Assembly: GCF_900107455.1 (NCBI RefSeq)
Contig: NZ_FNQB01000002.1
Span: 1,736,001-1,800,000, forward strand
Source of the DNA: Asanoa ishikariensis
GTDB lineage: Bacteria > Actinomycetota > Actinomycetes > Mycobacteriales > Micromonosporaceae
Reading direction: 5' to 3'
DNA: 64,000 nt
The notes beneath the pieces were generated by a model. The model worked only from the letters and a program-made list of their open reading frames with translations. It did not search any database and was not told the DNA's origin. Shown here one piece after another: positions 1 to 10,764 of the stretch. The position numbers and the translations under genes are program-made. Positions within the stretch are counted from its first letter, which is position 1, and the number at the start of each line of letters is the position of its first letter.

Positions 1-466
1 GCCACGCGTCGCCGGGGGAGATCCCGTAGTTGACCTCGTTCTCGGTGACCGAGACGTCGAAGTGCTCCGGCCACAGCACGGGCATCTGGCTGGGCACCGC
101 CCGACGCAGCGCCGCCTCACCCTCGGTGAACCACGCGCCCAGATAGGCCGCGATCGCCACGTCGACGACCAGCGCCTCGTCTTCCCGCACGCCCGAATGG
201 TCGTCGTAGATGTCGGGCACCCCGGCCTCGATGTCGGCCGCCGCCGCGAGCCCCGCCGGCGTGTTGCCGGGCAGCGCCAGCCGCTGTTCGCCCACGACGA
301 GGTCAGCACCCTCGACCCGCAGCTCTGGTGTCTTGGTGGTCGCGAAGCCGCCAGGCACCACGCGCAGCCGGATGGTGCCGCTGTCGCGATACTGCGGCCC
401 CGCCAGCAGGAGCTCGGCCACGCCGTGCCAGGCACGGCGGGTCTCAGCGAGACGGCGTCCGGTCAC
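1..466 (-). CDS. Conserved hypothetical protein, 3' end cut off by the window edge
   Basis: An open frame on the minus strand begins at a GTG (464-466) and runs off the left edge with no stop, giving about 155 residues that start VTGRRLAETRRAWHGVAEL. The composition is that of a soluble protein and the third codon positions are GC-rich, so I take it as real coding. I do not recognise the family; the segment PQYRDSGTIRLRV looks beta-rich. No clear Shine-Dalgarno sequence precedes the GTG, so the start could lie a few codons upstream at a TTG. It diverges from coxM with 79 bases between them. That gap must hold both promoters and shows no obvious operator. Confidence 0.6.
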   Translation of the reverse strand, partial: MTGRRLAETRRAWHGVAELLLAGPQYRDSGTIRLRVVPGGFATTKTPELRVEGADLVVGEQRLALPGNTPAGLAAAADIEAGVPDIYDDHSGVREDEALVVDVAIAAYLGAWFTEGEAALRRAVPSQMPVLWPEHFDVSVTENEVNYGISPGDAW

Positions 467-545
467 GCCGCCAAGGCTACCGGCGACACCCAGTCGTCCG
501 GCCCCAACGCACCACAACCCGCCGTAGTGAACCCCGGAGGTGCTA

Positions 546-1424
546 ATGCAAGTCCCCGCTCCGTTCGCCTATGAACGGGCGACGAGTGTCGAGCATGCGA
601 TCGCGTTGCTCGGTGAACTGGGCCCTGAGGCCCGGGTCGTCGCCGGTGGTCACAGCCTTATCCCCATGATGAAGCTCCGGCTCGCCCGCCCTGACGCGTT
701 GGTCGACATCAACGGTCTGGGCGCCGAGCTGGCGCAGATCCGGGTCGACGGTGACGAGCTCGTCATCGGCTCCCTGGCCCGGCACGCCGACCTGCTCGGC
801 TCGGCCGTCGCCGGTGAGCATTTCCCGATCTTCCACGACGCCGAGAAGGTGATCGCCGACCCGGTGGTGCGCAACTTCGGCACCGTCGGCGGCTCGCTCT
901 GCCAGGCCGACCCGGCGGAGGACCTGGCCGCCGTGTTCGCCGCGCTCGACGGCGTAGCGACCGTGCGCGGCCCGGCCGGTGTCCGCCAGGTGCGGGTCCG
1001 CGAGCTGCACGTCGGTCCCTACGAGACGGTGCTCGCGCCCGACGAGCTGATGCTGGAGCTGCGGGTGGCGATCCGGCCCGGCGGCGGCAGTGCCTACGAG
1101 AAGGTCGAGCGCCGCGTGGGCGACTACCCCGTGGCCGCGGCCGGCGCGGTCATCTGGCTCGACGGTGACACGGTCCGGGACGTCGGCATCGGGCTCACCG
1201 CGGTCGGCGCCGCGCACTTCGCGGCCCCCGAGGCCGAGGCCGCGCTGCGCGGGCAACCGGCCACGGAGGAGTCCTTCCGCGCGGCCGCCCAGCTCGCCGC
1301 CGAGCACTGCAACCCCAGCGCCGACCAGCGCGGTCCCGTCGACTACAAGCGACACCTCGCCGCCGAGCTCACCACCCGCGCGTTGCGCCGGGCGGCGGCT
1401 CGCGCCCGAGGCCAGGAGGCATGA
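546..1424 (+). CDS. coxM: Carbon monoxide dehydrogenase medium subunit, FAD-binding (CoxM)
   Basis: 292-residue FAD-binding subunit of a xanthine oxidase-family molybdenum hydroxylase. It carries electrons from the 2Fe-2S subunit to FAD and on to the quinone pool or another acceptor. Two flavin-binding motifs are visible: AGGHSLIPMMKLR near residue 36 and TVGGSLCQADPAED near residue 115. The length matches CoxM proteins (about 290). ATG 546 is chosen over an in-frame GTG at 540 because the sequence CCGGAGG ends at 540, ideally spaced for 546. It is the first gene of the cox operon and overlaps coxS by 4 bases (ATGA). The CO-specific assignment comes from the CoxL partner, not from this subunit alone. 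Confidence 0.93.
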   Translation: MQVPAPFAYERATSVEHAIALLGELGPEARVVAGGHSLIPMMKLRLARPDALVDINGLGAELAQIRVDGDELVIGSLARHADLLGSAVAGEHFPIFHDAEKVIADPVVRNFGTVGGSLCQADPAEDLAAVFAALDGVATVRGPAGVRQVRVRELHVGPYETVLAPDELMLELRVAIRPGGGSAYEKVERRVGDYPVAAAGAVIWLDGDTVRDVGIGLTAVGAAHFAAPEAEAALRGQPATEESFRAAAQLAAEHCNPSADQRGPVDYKRHLAAELTTRALRRAAARARGQEA

Positions 1425-1929
1425 CGATGGAAGTCACGATCAACCTCAACGGCACGCCGGAGACCCACGAGGTGGAGCCGCGGCTGCTGCTCGTGCACTT
1501 CATCCGGGAGAAGGCCGGGCTGCGCGGCACGCACTGGGGCTGCGACACGTCCAACTGCGGCACGTGCGTGGTCTGGCTCGACGGCAAGCCGGTCAAGTCG
1601 TGCACGGTGCTCGCCGCGATGGCCGACGGCCGTTCCGTGCGCACCGTCGAGGGGCTGGAGCAGGGCGGCCAGCTCGACCCCGTGCAGGAAGGCTTCATGG
1701 AGTGCCACGGGTTGCAGTGCGGGTTCTGCACCCCCGGCATGCTGATGACCGCGCGGGCGCTGCTCGACGACAACCCTGACCCCACGGAGACCGAGATCCG
1801 CGAGGCGATCTCCGGTCAGCTCTGTCGGTGCACGGGCTACGAGAACATCGTGCGCTCGGTCCGCTGGGCGGCCGAGAAGGAGCAGGGCGGCCCGGTCACC
1901 GAGTCCGAGACCCCCGCGGAGGTGACGGC

Positions 1930-1933
<4 letters not shown>
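1421..1933 (+). CDS. coxS: Carbon monoxide dehydrogenase small subunit, two [2Fe-2S] clusters (CoxS)
   Basis: 170-residue iron-sulfur subunit that passes electrons from the molybdenum centre in CoxL to FAD in CoxM. The N-terminal plant-ferredoxin-like domain holds the first cluster motif GCDTSNCGTCVVW and a further Cys in VKSCTV. The C-terminal helical domain holds the second, CHGLQCGFCTPG and CRCTGYENI. All eight expected cysteines are present. The start ATG 1421 overlaps the coxM stop, and the stop overlaps the coxL ATG (1930), so the three structural genes are translationally coupled in the order M-S-L that is standard for form I CODH. Confidence 0.95.
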
Positions 1934-4304
<2,371 letters not shown>

Positions 4305-4305
<1 letters not shown>

Positions 4306-5225
4306 TGTCCCCGACTGAGGTGAGGGCGAACGAGCTGCGCCAGGCGCGCAGCCCGTTCGTCCTCGCGGTCGTGGTCCGCGCCGAGCGGCCCACCTCCGCG
4401 AAGCCGGGCGACCGGGCGATCATCCATCCCGACGGCACGATCGAGGGCTTCGTCGGCGGCTCCTGCGCCGAGTCGACCGTGCGGATCCAGAGCCTGCGCC
4501 AGCTCGCGGCCGGCGAGTCGACGCTGCTGCGGATCACGCCGGGCGGCGATGCCACCGGGCCACGCGACCTGCCCGGTCTCGTGGTCACCGACAACACCTG
4601 CCTGTCCGGTGGCACCATCGACGTGTTCCTGGAGGTGGTCGTGCCGGCGCCGCTGTTGCAGGTCTACGGCGACACCCCGATCGCGCGGGCCCTGGTCTCG
4701 GTGGGGTCGGCGGCCGGCTACGAAGTGCGGATCGCGCCGGCTCCCGGGCCGGTGCCCGCCGACGCCCTCGCGGTCGTGGTCGCCTCGCACGGGCACGACG
4801 AGACCGGCCTACTGACAGAGGCCGTCACCGCCGGGGTTCCGTACATCGCGCTGGTCGCCTCGCCGAAACGGGGTGCGGCGGTGCTCGCCGAATCCGGCGT
4901 GCCGGCGGGGCGGGTCAAGACGCCGGCGGGGCTCGACCTCGGCGCCCGTACCCCCGGTGATGTGGCCATCTCGATCCTGGCCGAGGTGGTCGCGGCCCGG
5001 ACGGTCGCCAAGCCCGCACCGGCGCCGCGCACGGCGTCCGCCCTGCTCCAGATCGGCCTCGGCGTGCCCACCTCGCCGGAGATCGCCATCGACCCGATCT
5101 GCGAGATGGAGGTCGTCGTGGAACCCGGTGCGCTGTCCTACGAGCACGACGGGCGCACCTGGTACTTCTGCGCTCCCGGCTGCCGGAAGAAGTTCGCCGC
5201 CGACCCCGCCCGGTGGGGCGGATGA
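4305..5225 (+). CDS. XdhC/CoxF-type molybdenum cofactor maturation protein with C-terminal YHS domain
   Basis: 306-residue fusion. The N-terminal XdhC_CoxI-type domain includes PGDRAIIHPDGTIEGFVGG and GGSCAE. The middle is a Rossmann-like XdhC C-terminal domain from about residue 120 (LLQVYGDTPIARALVSVG). The C terminus (about residues 265-305) is a YHS domain: DPICEMEV, then TWYFCAPGCRKKFAADP. XdhC proteins sulfurate and insert the molybdenum cofactor. YHS domains are small metal-associated modules often found with copper transporters. In an operon for a Cu-Mo enzyme, a role in loading copper or sulfur is an inference. ATG 4305 overlaps the coxL stop, and the 3' end overlaps coxD by 4 bases. 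A second XdhC paralogue lies at 7277. Confidence 0.88.
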
Positions 5226-6094
5226 GCGGCGACCTGCCCGCCGACATCGGTGGGCTGACGGCCGCGCTCGACCGCACCGGCTACCTCGCGGACGAGCCCC
5301 TGGCCACGGCCATGTTCCTGGCCACCCGGATGCCGGCGCCGATCCTGCTCGAAGGCGAGCCCGGCGTCGGCAAGACCGAGGCGGCCAAGGCGCTCGCGAC
5401 CGCGCTGGACACCCCGCTGGTGCGGCTCCAGTGCTACGAGGGGCTGACCGTCTCGGAGGCGCTGTACGAGTGGAACTACCCGCGCCAGCTCCTCGCGATC
5501 CGGCTGGCCGAGGCGTCCGGCGAGACGTTGGCCTCGGCCGACCTGTTCACGCCCGAGTTCCTGTTGCGCCGCCCGCTGCTGTCCGCGCTGGAGCATCCGG
5601 GGCCGCGGCCGGCGGTGCTGCTGCTCGACGAGGTCGACCGGGCCGACGACGAGTTCGAGGCGTTCCTGCTGGAGCTCCTGGCGGAGGCGACGGTCACCAT
5701 CCCGGAGCTGGGCACCCGGCGCGCGGTGCTGCCGCCGATCGTGGTGCTCACCTCCAACCGCACCCGCGACCTGCACGACGCGCTCAAGCGCCGCTGCCTC
5801 TACCACTGGATCCCGTACCCGGCCGCGGACCGGGTGGCGGCGATCGTCCGTCGCCGGGTGCCCGGCATCGGCGACCCGCTCGCCGACCAGGTCGCCGCGG
5901 CGGTCCAGCGGCTGCGTGGGCTCGAGCTCTACAAGCCGCCGGGAGTGGCCGAGGCGGTCGACTGGGCCACCGCGCTGCGGGTGCTGGGCGTCGACTCGCT
6001 GACCCCGGCGGCCGCCACGCGGACGTTCGCGGCCGTCGTGAAATACGACGAAGATCTGGCCACGGTACGCGGCAGCGGGCTGTTCGATGCCTGA
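5222..6094 (+). CDS. coxD: MoxR-type AAA+ ATPase for CODH maturation (CoxD)
   Basis: 290-residue AAA+ protein. Walker A is GEPGVGKTEAAKAL near residue 47. Walker B is AVLLLDEVDRADDEF. Sensor 1 is VVLTSNRTRDLHDALKRRC, the typical MoxR form. CoxD is the ATPase that, with CoxE and CoxF, converts the sulfurated Mo centre of CoxL into the mature Cu-S-Mo cluster. ATG 5222 overlaps the preceding stop; an in-frame upstream start at 5213 would read MGR before it but lacks the coupling. It overlaps coxE by 8 bases. The MoxR-plus-VWA pairing is typical of chaperone systems for metalloenzymes. Confidence 0.92.
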   Translation: MSGDLPADIGGLTAALDRTGYLADEPLATAMFLATRMPAPILLEGEPGVGKTEAAKALATALDTPLVRLQCYEGLTVSEALYEWNYPRQLLAIRLAEASGETLASADLFTPEFLLRRPLLSALEHPGPRPAVLLLDEVDRADDEFEAFLLELLAEATVTIPELGTRRAVLPPIVVLTSNRTRDLHDALKRRCLYHWIPYPAADRVAAIVRRRVPGIGDPLADQVAAAVQRLRGLELYKPPGVAEAVDWATALRVLGVDSLTPAAATRTFAAVVKYDEDLATVRGSGLFDA

Positions 6095-7280
6095 TTCGTC
6101 CACCGTGGACCTGGCCACCGTGGTGGCCCGGTTCGGTGCGCTGCTGCACGACTCCGGCGTGGCGGTCGGGCCGGACCGCAGCGAGCGGTTCGCGCGGGCG
6201 GTGCTGCTCACCCGCCCGGCCACCACCCGCGCGCTCTACTGGTGCGCCGCCGCCACGCTGCTGGCCGACCCCGCCGACCGCCCCGCCTTCGACCGCGCCT
6301 TCGATCTGGTGTTCGGCGGAATGGTCGACGACGCGTCCAACCGGGGCGGTGAAGGGGGCTCGACGTCGTCGAGCTCGAATGTGCCGCCCCGGCCCGGTCG
6401 CGCCGACGGCGGGCAGCCGGGTATCGGCGACCGGTCACCGGGTTCGCCTCCTTCGGCGAACGGGACACGTAGCCCGTATCCGGTGATAGCGACGGCGACC
6501 GAACGACTCGGTGGTCGCGACTTCGCGAAGCTTTCCCCCTCTGAGCTCGCGGAGCTTGCCGTCGCCATGCGGCGGCTCCGTCTTGCCACCCCGCCGCGGC
6601 GCAGCCGGCGCACCGTTGTCGGACGGCGTGGACCCTCGGTCGACCTCCGCGAGAGCTTGCGTGCCGCGCGGCGGACCGGCGGCCATCCGGTGCGACTGAG
6701 CCGACGTCGACCGCGCACCAAGCCACGCCGGCTCGTCGTGCTCTGCGACATCTCGGGCTCGATGGCGCCCTATGCCCGGGCGTTGCTGCAACTCGTCTAC
6801 TGTGCGGCCGAGGGCCAACGCGCCGAGGTCTTCACCTTCGCCACCCGGCTGACCCGGCTCACCCGGGTGCTGCATCGAGTGCCGCCCGCGGTGGCCCTGG
6901 AACGGGCGGGACGCGCGGCACCGGACTGGTCGGGCGGCACACGAATCGGCGCGGCGTTGCGGACGTTCATCGACGAACACGGCGCCCGCGGTATGGCCCG
7001 CGGTGCGGTGGTCCTGATCCTGAGCGATGGTTGGGACACAGGTGAAGCAGCGGAGCTGGAACGGCAGATGATCCGCTTGTCACGGCTGGCTTATCGAGTG
7101 GTTTGGGCGAACCCGCGCACGCAAAGCGCGAAGTTCCGACCGCTGACGGGGGGAATGGCCGCCGCGTGGCCGCATTGCGACGCGGTGGTGAGCGCGCACC
7201 GACTGGACGCGCTCGACGAACTGTTAGCGGCTCTGGCGGCGGGGAACAGGACCGACCATAGTGATAGCTGGGGGCGATGA
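6087..7280 (+). CDS. coxE: VWA-domain protein for CODH maturation (CoxE)
   Basis: 397-residue protein of the CoxE family. The N-terminal third is variable, with a Ser/Gly/Pro-rich low-complexity stretch around residues 88-135. The C-terminal half is a von Willebrand A domain. The MIDAS motif DISGSMAPYARAL starts near residue 218, a second metal ligand lies in DWSGGTRIGAAL, and ILSDGWDTGE completes it. CoxE works with the CoxD ATPase. The start overlaps coxD by 8 bases and the stop overlaps the next ATG. The extended linker (GGEGGSTSSSSNVPP) is the only unusual part. Confidence 0.9.
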   Translation: MPDSSTVDLATVVARFGALLHDSGVAVGPDRSERFARAVLLTRPATTRALYWCAAATLLADPADRPAFDRAFDLVFGGMVDDASNRGGEGGSTSSSSNVPPRPGRADGGQPGIGDRSPGSPPSANGTRSPYPVIATATERLGGRDFAKLSPSELAELAVAMRRLRLATPPRRSRRTVVGRRGPSVDLRESLRAARRTGGHPVRLSRRRPRTKPRRLVVLCDISGSMAPYARALLQLVYCAAEGQRAEVFTFATRLTRLTRVLHRVPPAVALERAGRAAPDWSGGTRIGAALRTFIDEHGARGMARGAVVLILSDGWDTGEAAELERQMIRLSRLAYRVVWANPRTQSAKFRPLTGGMAAAWPHCDAVVSAHRLDALDELLAALAAGNRTDHSDSWGR

Positions 7281-8404
7281 TCGTGCGGGACGTGCTCGCT
7301 GACCTTTCACGCTGGTGGCGTGACGGTCGACCAGTGGGGATGGCCACGGTGGTTGGCACCTGGAAGAGTGCCCCGCGGCCACCCGGAGCCACCATGCTCG
7401 TCGGCCCCGACCAGACCGCCGTGGGCAGCGTGTCCGGCGGCTGCGTCGAGGCCGCCGTCTACGAGTTGGGCTTGACCGCGATCGAGACCGGCCAGCCGCA
7501 TCTCCAGCGCTACGGGGTCAGCGACGACGACGCGTTCTCCGTCGGCCTGACCTGCGGCGGCATCATCGACATCTTCGTCGAGCGGATCGACCCGGCGTCG
7601 TTCCCACAGCTCGGTGAAGTCGTCGCGGCGATCGAGGCGGAGTCGCCGGTCGCGGTGGCCACGGTGATCAGCGATCCCGGCGGCCGGGTGGGCCGGCGGG
7701 TGCTCGTCTGGCCGGACCGCGTCGACGGCTCGCTCGGCTCGGCGCATTTCGACGACGCGCTGACCGGGGACGTACGCGGGATGCTGGCCTCGGGGCTGAC
7801 CGGGCCGCTGCGCTACGGCCTCGACGGCGAGCGGCTCGGCGACGAGGTGACGGTGTTCGTCTCGTCGTACGCACCGCCGCCGCGGATGCTGGTCTTCGGC
7901 GCGATCGACTTCGCATCCGCGCTGGCCAAGCAGGGCGCGTTCCTCGGCTACCGGGTCACGGTCTGCGACGCCCGGCCGGTGTTCGCCACCAACCGCCGCT
8001 TCCCGGGCGTCGAGGTCGTCGTCGACTGGCCGCACCGCTACCTCGCGGCCGAGATCGAGGCCGGCCGGGTCGACGGGCGCACCGTGGTCTGCGTGCTCAC
8101 CCACGACCCGAAGTTCGACCTGCCGGTGCTCCAGCTCGCCCTGGAGCGGGAGTTCGCCTATGTCGGTGCGATGGGCTCCCGGCGGACCCACGACGACCGG
8201 GTCACCGGCCTGCTCGAAGCCGGGGTGGCGGAGGCGCAGCTCAAGAAGCTGCACTCGCCGATCGGGCTGGCGCTGGGCGCGCGCACGCCGGAGGAGACCG
8301 CGGTGAGCATCACCGCCGAGATCATCGCCGACCGCTGGGGCGGTGGCGGACAGAAGCTGTCCACTCTGGACGGTAGCATCCACGAGAACCTCGACCGACG
8401 CTGA
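7277..8404 (+). CDS. coxF: XdhC/CoxI family CODH maturation factor (CoxF)
   Basis: 375-residue XdhC-family protein. The N-terminal domain has ATVVGTWKSAPRPPGATML and the SVSGGCVEAAVYEL motif, with the Cys that XdhC proteins use in handling sulfurated molybdenum cofactor, followed by LTCGGIIDIF. The C-terminal Rossmann domain (about residues 195-355) has MLVFGAIDFASALAK and ends in the typical GAMGSRRTHDDR and PIGLALGARTPEETAVSI. This is the position called coxF in the classical MSLDEFG order. It is a paralogue of the XdhC-YHS protein at 4305 but is longer and has no YHS domain, which suggests a division of labour. The ATG overlaps the coxE stop. Confidence 0.9.
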   Translation: MIVRDVLADLSRWWRDGRPVGMATVVGTWKSAPRPPGATMLVGPDQTAVGSVSGGCVEAAVYELGLTAIETGQPHLQRYGVSDDDAFSVGLTCGGIIDIFVERIDPASFPQLGEVVAAIEAESPVAVATVISDPGGRVGRRVLVWPDRVDGSLGSAHFDDALTGDVRGMLASGLTGPLRYGLDGERLGDEVTVFVSSYAPPPRMLVFGAIDFASALAKQGAFLGYRVTVCDARPVFATNRRFPGVEVVVDWPHRYLAAEIEAGRVDGRTVVCVLTHDPKFDLPVLQLALEREFAYVGAMGSRRTHDDRVTGLLEAGVAEAQLKKLHSPIGLALGARTPEETAVSITAEIIADRWGGGGQKLSTLDGSIHENLDRR

Positions 8405-8419
8405 CTGGGAGACCCTGCA

Positions 8420-9265
8420 ATGGAGCTGGAACACGAGTTCACCGTGGCGGCACCCGTCGAGCGCGCCTGGGAGGTCCTGCTCGACCTCGACACGGTGGTG
8501 CCGTGCATGCCCGGCGCGGCGCTGACCGGCCAGGACGGTGACAACTTCGACGGCACGGTCAAGGTGAAGCTCGGCCCGGTCTCGATGACGTTCGCGGGCA
8601 AGGGCCGGTTCGTCGAGCGCGACGAGGCCAGCCGCACCGTGGTCGTCGAGGCCGCGGGGCGCGACTCCCGCGGCGGCGGCACGGCCAAGGCCACGGTCCG
8701 CGCGACGCTGACCCCGTCGGCCGACCCGTCTTCTACGGACGTGCACGTGCGCACTGACCTGGCCGTGACCGGCCGGATCGCCCAGTTCGGCCGCGGCATG
8801 ATCGCCGACGTGAGCGGCCGGCTGCTCGGCCAGTTCACCGACTGCCTACAGGGCAAGCTGGCCGGTGGCGCGACGGTGCCCGCCGGCCAGACCGCGACCT
8901 CGGCCGGCGCCGCCGCCTCCGGTTCGGCTGCGGCGGGTGCCGCGGCGACCAACCCGCCGGTCGGCTCGGCCGCGTCGGGCGGTGGCGGTGCGCCCCCGAA
9001 CGGCCGGGTGGCCGGCCGTCCGGAGGCATTCCACGGCACCACGCCGGCGGAGCGGGCCTTCCCGGGTCAGCTCGACTCCGAGGAGCGACAGGCGTTCACG
9101 GAGGAGCGCCAGGTGACGTTCACCGAGACCGAGGTCGAGCCCGTCGACCTGCTGGCGGTCACCGGCCTCGACACCGCGGCCCGGCGCGTCCTGCCGTACG
9201 CCCTGGCTGTCGTCGCGGGCATCGCGATCGGCGCGATCTTCTTCCGGCGGCGCGCGAAGAGCTAG
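8420..9265 (+). CDS. coxG: CoxG, membrane anchor protein of CODH (SRPBCC domain plus TM helix)
   Basis: 281-residue protein. Residues 1-150 are an SRPBCC/CoxG domain (MELEHEFTVAAPVERAWEVL and VVPCMPGAALTG). An Ala/Gly/Pro-rich linker covers about 155-210. A single C-terminal transmembrane helix (YALAVVAGIAIGAIFF) is followed by RRRAKS. CoxG recruits CODH to the cytoplasmic face of the membrane and is thought to carry a quinone that takes the electrons. It lies 15 bases after coxF and ends the operon. Its TAG overlaps the stop of the convergent SDR gene. No terminator hairpin is visible between the two. Confidence 0.9.
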   Translation: MELEHEFTVAAPVERAWEVLLDLDTVVPCMPGAALTGQDGDNFDGTVKVKLGPVSMTFAGKGRFVERDEASRTVVVEAAGRDSRGGGTAKATVRATLTPSADPSSTDVHVRTDLAVTGRIAQFGRGMIADVSGRLLGQFTDCLQGKLAGGATVPAGQTATSAGAAASGSAAAGAAATNPPVGSAASGGGGAPPNGRVAGRPEAFHGTTPAERAFPGQLDSEERQAFTEERQVTFTETEVEPVDLLAVTGLDTAARRVLPYALAVVAGIAIGAIFFRRRAKS

Positions 9266-10011
9266 ATCTGGTTGCGGCCGCCGTCGACGAACAGCTCGAT
9301 GCCCGTGATGAAGCTGCTCTGGTCGCTCGCGAGGAAGAGCACGGCGTTCGCCACCTCGTCCGGGCTGCCGACGCGGCCCATCGGAATCGTGCTGGCCAGG
9401 TGCGACTTGAGCTGCACGGCCTCCTCCTGAGAGGGGGCGAGACCGTCGATGCCCGGGGTGTCGATGGTGCCGGGGCTGACCGCGTTGACGCGGATCGAGC
9501 GTTCCTTCAGCTCGGCGGCCCAGGTGCGGGCGAACGAGCGCACGGCGGCCTTGGACGCCCCGTACACCCCGAACGCCGCGTTGCCGAGGCTGCCGGCGTT
9601 GGAGGACTGGAGGATGACCGACGCGCCGTCGTTCAGCAGCGGCAGCGCCTTCTGAACCGTGAACAGCATGCCCTTGGTGTTGGTGCCGAACGTCTCGTCG
9701 AAGTGCTTCTCGGTGACCTGCTCCAGGGTGGAGAACTCACCGCCGCCGGCGTTGGCGTAGAGCACGTCGACGCGCCGGTTATCGCCGGCCACGGTCGCGT
9801 AGAGCCGGTCCAGGTCGGCCAGGTCGGCGACGTTGCCCCGCACACCGGTCGCGTGGTGCCCGATCCTGGCCACCGCGGCGTCGAGCGCGTCCTGGCGCCG
9901 CCCGGTGATGTAGACGTGCGCGCCCTCGGCCGCGAACCGTTCCGCCGCCGCCAGGCCGATGCCGCTGGTGCCGCCGGTCACGATGGCCGTCTTGCCGTCA
10001 AGCTGCCCCAT
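9262..10011 (-). CDS. SDR family NAD(P)-dependent oxidoreductase
   Basis: 249-residue classical short-chain dehydrogenase. The cofactor site TGGTSGIG lies near residue 12, the NAG motif reads YANAGGGEF, and catalytic Ser and YxxxK appear in QSSNAGSLGNAAFGVYGASK. The C-terminal FITGIELFVDGG is typical. The substrate cannot be told from sequence; arginine after the first beta-alpha unit (TGRRQD) favours NADP(H). It lies downstream of the TetR gene on the same strand, with an 88-base gap holding a strong inverted repeat, so control by that TetR is likely. Confidence 0.92.
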   Translation of the reverse strand: MGQLDGKTAIVTGGTSGIGLAAAERFAAEGAHVYITGRRQDALDAAVARIGHHATGVRGNVADLADLDRLYATVAGDNRRVDVLYANAGGGEFSTLEQVTEKHFDETFGTNTKGMLFTVQKALPLLNDGASVILQSSNAGSLGNAAFGVYGASKAAVRSFARTWAAELKERSIRVNAVSPGTIDTPGIDGLAPSQEEAVQLKSHLASTIPMGRVGSPDEVANAVLFLASDQSSFITGIELFVDGGRNQI

Positions 10012-10035
10012 GTGCGGGTGCTCCTTCTGTGCCGT

Positions 10036-10059
10036 GTTTTTTATCGAACACTAAAAAAC
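10036..10059. promoter_or_regulatory. Perfect 8-base inverted repeat in the SDR promoter, probable TetR operator
   Basis: GTTTTTTA (10036-10043) and TAAAAAAC (10052-10059) are exact reverse complements separated by TCGAACAC. The site lies 25 bases upstream of the SDR start, between it and the TetR gene. The AT-rich arms stand out sharply from the GC-rich surroundings. The size and position fit a TetR-dimer operator overlapping the promoter. That the neighbouring TetR binds it is inferred. Confidence 0.6.
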
Positions 10060-10099
10060 GTAGGCCGGCTTCTGACGAGTGTCAACTGGGTGTGACGGA

Positions 10100-10696
10100 T
10101 CAGGCCCGCGACGGCCAGGCGGTCATGGCGGTGTCCACGATCTGGTGTAGCTGCTCGCGGGTCGCTCCGCCGGCGGCCTGCACGGCGATGCCCTGGTAGA
10201 TGGTGGTGAAGTAGCGCGCGAGGCCCGCGGGGTCCGCGTCGGCCGGGAGCTCTTTGGTGTCCACTGCCCGTTCCAGTCGCGCGCGCAGACCCGCCTCACC
10301 GGCCGCTCGCCGCGCCGTCAGCTCCTCGCGAGCGGTCTGGGCGCCGGGGGAGCAGGCGAGGGCGCCCTGCACCGTGATGCAGCCGCGCGGGTGGTCAGGG
10401 TCCGTGGTCGCGTCGGCGGCGCCGTGCAGTAGGGCCTCCACCGCGCCCCGCGCCGTGGGCTGGTCGAACGCCTCGCGGATGTAGCGGGCCGGGCCGTCGG
10501 CGTACCGGTCGAGGACCTTGCTGAAGAGCTGTTCCTTGTTGCCGAAGGCGTTGTAGAGGCTGGGCGCGTTGTTGATGCCCATGGCCTTGGTGAGGTCGGA
10601 GATGGCGGTGCCCTCGTAACCCTGGCGCCAGAAGACCTCCAGCGCCCGGTCGAGAGCCGCCTCGCTGTCGAACGTGCGCGGCCGTCCGCCTGCCAT
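10100..10696 (-). CDS. TetR/AcrR family transcriptional regulator
   Basis: 198 residues. The N-terminal HTH covers about 1-60: RPRTFDSEAALDRALEVFWR, then YEGTAISDLTKAMGINNAP and SLYNAFGNKEQLF. The C-terminal ligand domain resembles the TetR_C subgroup with GCITVQGALACSPGAQ. Regulators of this type commonly respond to electrophiles or xenobiotics and repress an adjacent oxidoreductase. The SDR gene lies directly downstream on the same strand. The upstream region contains a short palindrome at 10718-10729, consistent with autoregulation. Confidence 0.9.
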   Translation of the reverse strand: MAGGRPRTFDSEAALDRALEVFWRQGYEGTAISDLTKAMGINNAPSLYNAFGNKEQLFSKVLDRYADGPARYIREAFDQPTARGAVEALLHGAADATTDPDHPRGCITVQGALACSPGAQTAREELTARRAAGEAGLRARLERAVDTKELPADADPAGLARYFTTIYQGIAVQAAGGATREQLHQIVDTAMTAWPSRA

Positions 10697-10717
10697 GATC
10701 GCCTCCGTCCGGATTTA

Positions 10718-10729
10718 TAGCCATTGCTA
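10718..10729. promoter_or_regulatory. Short AT-rich palindrome upstream of the TetR gene
   Basis: TAGC (10718-10721) and GCTA (10726-10729) flank CATT. The outer bases (TTTA on the left, AAAA on the right) extend the near symmetry. It lies 21 bases from the TetR start in an otherwise GC-rich gap and is a plausible autoregulatory operator. It resembles the site at 10036-10059 only in its TA-rich arms. Confidence 0.35.
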
Positions 10730-10764
10730 AAATACCCCGGATTCGGCGATCTGCCAGGGCGCCG

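Noticed and set aside
62-574. Long plus-strand frame rich in Arg, Pro and His at the left edge
   Set aside because: It is antisense to the partial gene 1-466, which has better codon bias and a more natural composition.
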